Source of the DNA: Catenovulum sp. 2E275
GTDB taxonomy: Bacteria > Pseudomonadota > Gammaproteobacteria > Enterobacterales > Alteromonadaceae
DNA length: 64,000 nucleotides
Assembly (NCBI RefSeq): GCF_025515275.1
Contig: NZ_JAOPFU010000012.1
Location: forward strand, 30,017-94,016
Direction of reading: 5' to 3'
The notes beneath the pieces were generated by a model. The model had not been told where the DNA came from and searched no databases. It saw only the letters and a list, made by a program, of their open reading frames with translations. Below, piece by piece: positions 61,652 to 64,000 of this stretch. How positions within the stretch are numbered: the stretch's first letter is position 1; each line of letters opens with the position of its first letter. The position numbers and the translations under genes are program-made.

Positions 61652-62758
61652 TTAACTCACCTTAATAACGCCCTTAGCGATTCGGCCATTGAGCATGTCG
61701 TCAAAACCTTCAGCAACCGTTTCTAGTGTGTAAGTTTTAGTGACCAGTTCATCTAATAATAATTTACCACTTTGATATAAAGACAAAATACGTGGGAAAT
61801 CACGCTCTGGGTTACATTGACCGTACAATGGGTTAATGTAAATTTTATCCCATTCAAACAATTCACAGTCAAAATCAATGCGTTGCTCTATACCACTCAC
61901 TTGTACCGCTGTACCTGCGCTACGAATTAATTTAAGTGGGGCAGAGCCTAAAGCCGGAATGGCGGTGCATTCAAAGGCGTAGTCAGCCCCTCTACCACCA
62001 TTTAACGCTTTCACATCTGCAGCAACTTGGTTGAAATCAAAATCTTCGCGGCTAGCGATAACGCCATGGGTTGCACCAAATTTCTTCGCTTGTTCAATGC
62101 GCTCTGCATTTATGTCTATGGCGATTATTTTCGCTGCACCGGATAATTTTGCACCTTGAATAACATTTAAACCAACACCACCACAACCTATAATACAAGC
62201 GGTTGAACCAGCTTTTAAGTTGGCTGCATTTACTACAGAACCCCAACCCGTCATAACACCACAACCGACAATAGACGCAGATTCAAAAGATATATCCACC
62301 TCGGTTTTTACCACTGCCGATTCTTTTACAACTGTGTATTCGCACATAGTGCCTAAATGGAAAGAACGTTCAACTGGCTGCTCATCTTTAGTACATGCCT
62401 TCGCATGTGCATGGCCTGCTAAGTCACAACCGCACACAGGTGAGTTAGTTTCACAAATATATGGGTTACCTTCTAAACATTGAAAGCAGCTACCACAAGG
62501 AATCGCCCAATTTAGAATCACTTTGTCACCAACTTTGACCTTAGTGACTCCTTCGCCTATGGCTGTGACGATGCCCGCGCCCTCGTGACCAACAATAAAT
62601 TCTTTGTTCCAATTTTGAATTGAATCCCAGTCGGTATGGCAAATACCGGATGCTTTAATGTTAACCTGCACTTCCAACGCGCCCGGCTGACCTACTTCAA
62701 CCTCCGTTAGCTTAAAATTGCCTTGACCATCTGAAATTATTGCACGTGACTTGATCAT
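61652..62758 (-). CDS. Zinc-dependent alcohol dehydrogenase, class III-like
   Basis: A 368-residue medium-chain dehydrogenase. Catalytic zinc ligands in SGICHTDWD and VGHEGAG, structural zinc cluster CGSCFQCLEGNPYIC, and NAD motif GCGGVGLNVIQGAKLSG. Sequence style is that of S-(hydroxymethyl)glutathione or NDMA/mycothiol-type dehydrogenases. Given the P450 next door it may oxidise glutathione-bound formaldehyde, or act on a sugar alcohol/aldehyde from 6-O-methyl-galactose. Zinc dehydrogenases are a recurrent neighbour of such P450s in porphyran loci. GAGG lies before the ATG; the esterase follows immediately. First gene of the minus-strand operon. Confidence 0.9.
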   Translation of the reverse strand: MIKSRAIISDGQGNFKLTEVEVGQPGALEVQVNIKASGICHTDWDSIQNWNKEFIVGHEGAGIVTAIGEGVTKVKVGDKVILNWAIPCGSCFQCLEGNPYICETNSPVCGCDLAGHAHAKACTKDEQPVERSFHLGTMCEYTVVKESAVVKTEVDISFESASIVGCGVMTGWGSVVNAANLKAGSTACIIGCGGVGLNVIQGAKLSGAAKIIAIDINAERIEQAKKFGATHGVIASREDFDFNQVAADVKALNGGRGADYAFECTAIPALGSAPLKLIRSAGTAVQVSGIEQRIDFDCELFEWDKIYINPLYGQCNPERDFPRILSLYQSGKLLLDELVTKTYTLETVAEGFDDMLNGRIAKGVIKVS

Positions 62759-62922
62759 GAAAACCTCTATTCAAAAGACGTATGTATAATGATGTAAATT
62801 TAAACACGCTTTTAACAATAAAACTGTTATTTCAAAATTCATTAATATCAAAATATTGCTATTTTCAGAAGAATATAGGTAGACTGCCTATTCTAATTTT
62901 CGATATTACTTATGAGTAGACT

Positions 62923-63789
62923 GTGGCGAAACAAAAAGTATATTGCGAACCATTTTGCATTCAAAAAGGCTATGATTTTGAAATACATCATGTGAGTTAC
63001 GAGAGCAATTTAGGTTATTCCTGTTTTATGCATTTTCATGAAGTACATGAAATAATTGTATTCGAAGAAATTGATGGGGTGTATTTTTATAGTCAAGGAC
63101 AGTCTGAACTGAAAAATAATGATATCGTGTTTACGCCATGTATGGAAACACATGATTTTGAATTAGTCGATAAACCTAAATCTTGGTTTATTATTCAATT
63201 TTTACCTACATTTTTAACTAAAGAAAAACTACATAGCGCTGCGGCTTTTTTTCAGCAAGGCATGCATCTACGCATGCCAGTAGAGCATTTTGATTCTATG
63301 ATGGCTCAAATTACTTGGCTTTATCAGGCTTACGAGAAAGATCCTCAAAGTGAGATGAGTAAAACACTGCTGAAGCTATTGTTATTATGGCTGAGTGATC
63401 ATTCAATACCGGTTAAGTCTTCCCAAACCCAAGGGATAAATCAAATACAAGGCTATGAGCGCTTATTGCCGGTTGTAGAGAAGTTCAAACAACAGGCCGC
63501 TATAGACTTACAGTTAGAACAGGCAGCTGAATTATGCCACTTATCGCCCTCGTATTTTTCGAGATTGTTCAAAAGTATTTTTAGGTGTAATTACTCTGAA
63601 TATGTTAATCGACATAAATTGTATAGCGCAGCGCGTATGTTGTCACAAAGTAAATTATCAATTACAGATATTGCATTTGAACTGAATTTTTCAACGCCGT
63701 CCCATTTTATTGCGCTATTTAAAAAACAGTTTGGTATTACACCTAAAAAATACAAAATGCAGTTAGATCATAGATTAAATAGATCCTAA
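62923..63789 (+). CDS. AraC family transcriptional regulator
   Basis: A 288-residue AraC regulator with an N-terminal cupin-type sensor domain ('FMHFHEVHEIIVFEEIDGVYFYSQGQSELKNNDIVFTPCMETHDFEL') and a C-terminal double helix-turn-helix ('LQLEQAAELCHLSPSYFSRLFKS', 'LSITDIAFELNFSTPSHFIALFKKQFGITPKKYK'). It starts at GTG 62923. The gene is divergent from the dehydrogenase-esterase operon across a 164-base gap, so it probably controls that operon and perhaps the P450 genes. The ligand is likely a sugar of the porphyran pathway. Confidence 0.9.
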   Translation: MAKQKVYCEPFCIQKGYDFEIHHVSYESNLGYSCFMHFHEVHEIIVFEEIDGVYFYSQGQSELKNNDIVFTPCMETHDFELVDKPKSWFIIQFLPTFLTKEKLHSAAAFFQQGMHLRMPVEHFDSMMAQITWLYQAYEKDPQSEMSKTLLKLLLLWLSDHSIPVKSSQTQGINQIQGYERLLPVVEKFKQQAAIDLQLEQAAELCHLSPSYFSRLFKSIFRCNYSEYVNRHKLYSAARMLSQSKLSITDIAFELNFSTPSHFIALFKKQFGITPKKYKMQLDHRLNRS

Positions 63790-63905
63790 TATTTATTTAA
63801 GTTCACAAAGAATATCAAAATTTAGCCGATGGTTACCATTACGTTTTACTTGCTAGCTATTGAAAATTCTTAGTGGGTATACAAATATGCAGAAGGAATT
63901 GTAAG

Positions 63906-64000
63906 TGTAACGGTAGACTTATCTTGGAGACCTAGTTAGAGGTATTATTAATACAACTAAAGAGGTTTTAAATGACAAGAAAATTATCAACTGAGTTTAA
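63906..64000 (+). mobile_element. IS3-family element, left end only (continues beyond window)
   Basis: The sequence from about 63906 (TGTAACGGTAGACTTATC, TTGGAG) through the stretch before orfA is nearly identical to the minus-strand right end of the relic at 54544-54604. OrfA starts at 63972 (MTRKLSTEF). The insertion is on the plus strand, and the rest lies outside. Confidence 0.75.
63972..64000 (+). CDS. IS3-family OrfA, N-terminal fragment at window edge
   Basis: Only MTRKLSTEF is visible; the start of a transposase OrfA (compare MTKKTRRNFSAEF in the element at 52069). Included because the upstream sequence matches the relic IS3 end. Confidence 0.6.

Overview
The window reads as an accessory carbohydrate-utilisation region from a marine agar-degrading gammaproteobacterium, probably of the Alteromonadales (Catenovulum / Paraglaciecola / Agarivorans type). 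The reasons are the low GC, TonB-dependent receptors of the large marine type, flavin-halogenase plus SapC modules, three GH50 beta-agarase lipoproteins, a relic GH117 anhydrogalactosidase and a P450 system of the type that demethylates 6-O-methyl-galactose from porphyran. The genus is an inference; no rRNA or tRNA gene is present to test it.

Layout. 1-7.1 kb (+): the end of a TonB receptor, a surface lipoprotein, a tryptophan-halogenase-like flavoprotein and SapC. 7.2-9.2 kb (+): a phytanoyl-CoA-dioxygenase-like enzyme and a cytoplasmic beta-propeller, preceded by a large palindrome. 9.3-16.8 kb (-): a second receptor, halogenase, SapC set followed by a GH50 agarase. 16.9-25.1 kb (+): a GntR regulator, a galactonate-dehydratase-like enolase, an acid-sugar MFS importer, a KDG kinase, a KDPG aldolase and a GH50 agarase fused to an SMP-30 lactonase domain; together they outline a De Ley-Doudoroff route from agar sugar to pyruvate and glyceraldehyde 3-phosphate. 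25.1-27.5 kb: a scrap-heap of IS5, IS1182-like and IS110-like remains. 27.5-32.7 kb (-): a GH50 and a GH2 lipoprotein in one operon. 32.9-42.6 kb (+): an IclR regulator and a tight operon of a cytoplasmic GH2 enzyme, a cupin, a leaderless solute-binding protein, two CaiB-type CoA-transferases, a crotonase and an aldehyde dehydrogenase; I cannot assign a substrate and regard this as the best candidate for an undescribed pathway. 43-54.6 kb: decaying DNA with an IS256 relic carrying a small MITE-like insert, a large FG-GAP/Big_2 lipoprotein, an AraC relic, a broken GH117 gene, a sugar kinase and a three-deep nest of IS3 elements. 54.8-56.4 kb (-): a sugar-porter MFS. 57-63.8 kb: P450, ferredoxin and ferredoxin reductase (+), then alcohol dehydrogenase, esterase and a periplasmic binding protein (-), and an AraC regulator (+). 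Another IS3 copy begins at the right edge.

How it fits together. Receptors import agar or porphyran oligosaccharides, GH50 and GH2 lipoproteins trim them, the P450 set removes the 6-O-methyl group of porphyran galactose (releasing formaldehyde, which the neighbouring dehydrogenase and esterase may handle), and the De Ley-Doudoroff enzymes feed the sugars into central metabolism. Two candidate control signals run across the region. A palindrome of form ATTGT-NN-ACAAT lies before the GntR gene, the dioxygenase, one GH50, the FG-GAP lipoprotein, the AraC relic and hypothetical gene, the GH117 relic and the sugar porter. An AT-rich palindrome is shared between the dioxygenase/propeller pair and the GH2/CoA-transferase operon.
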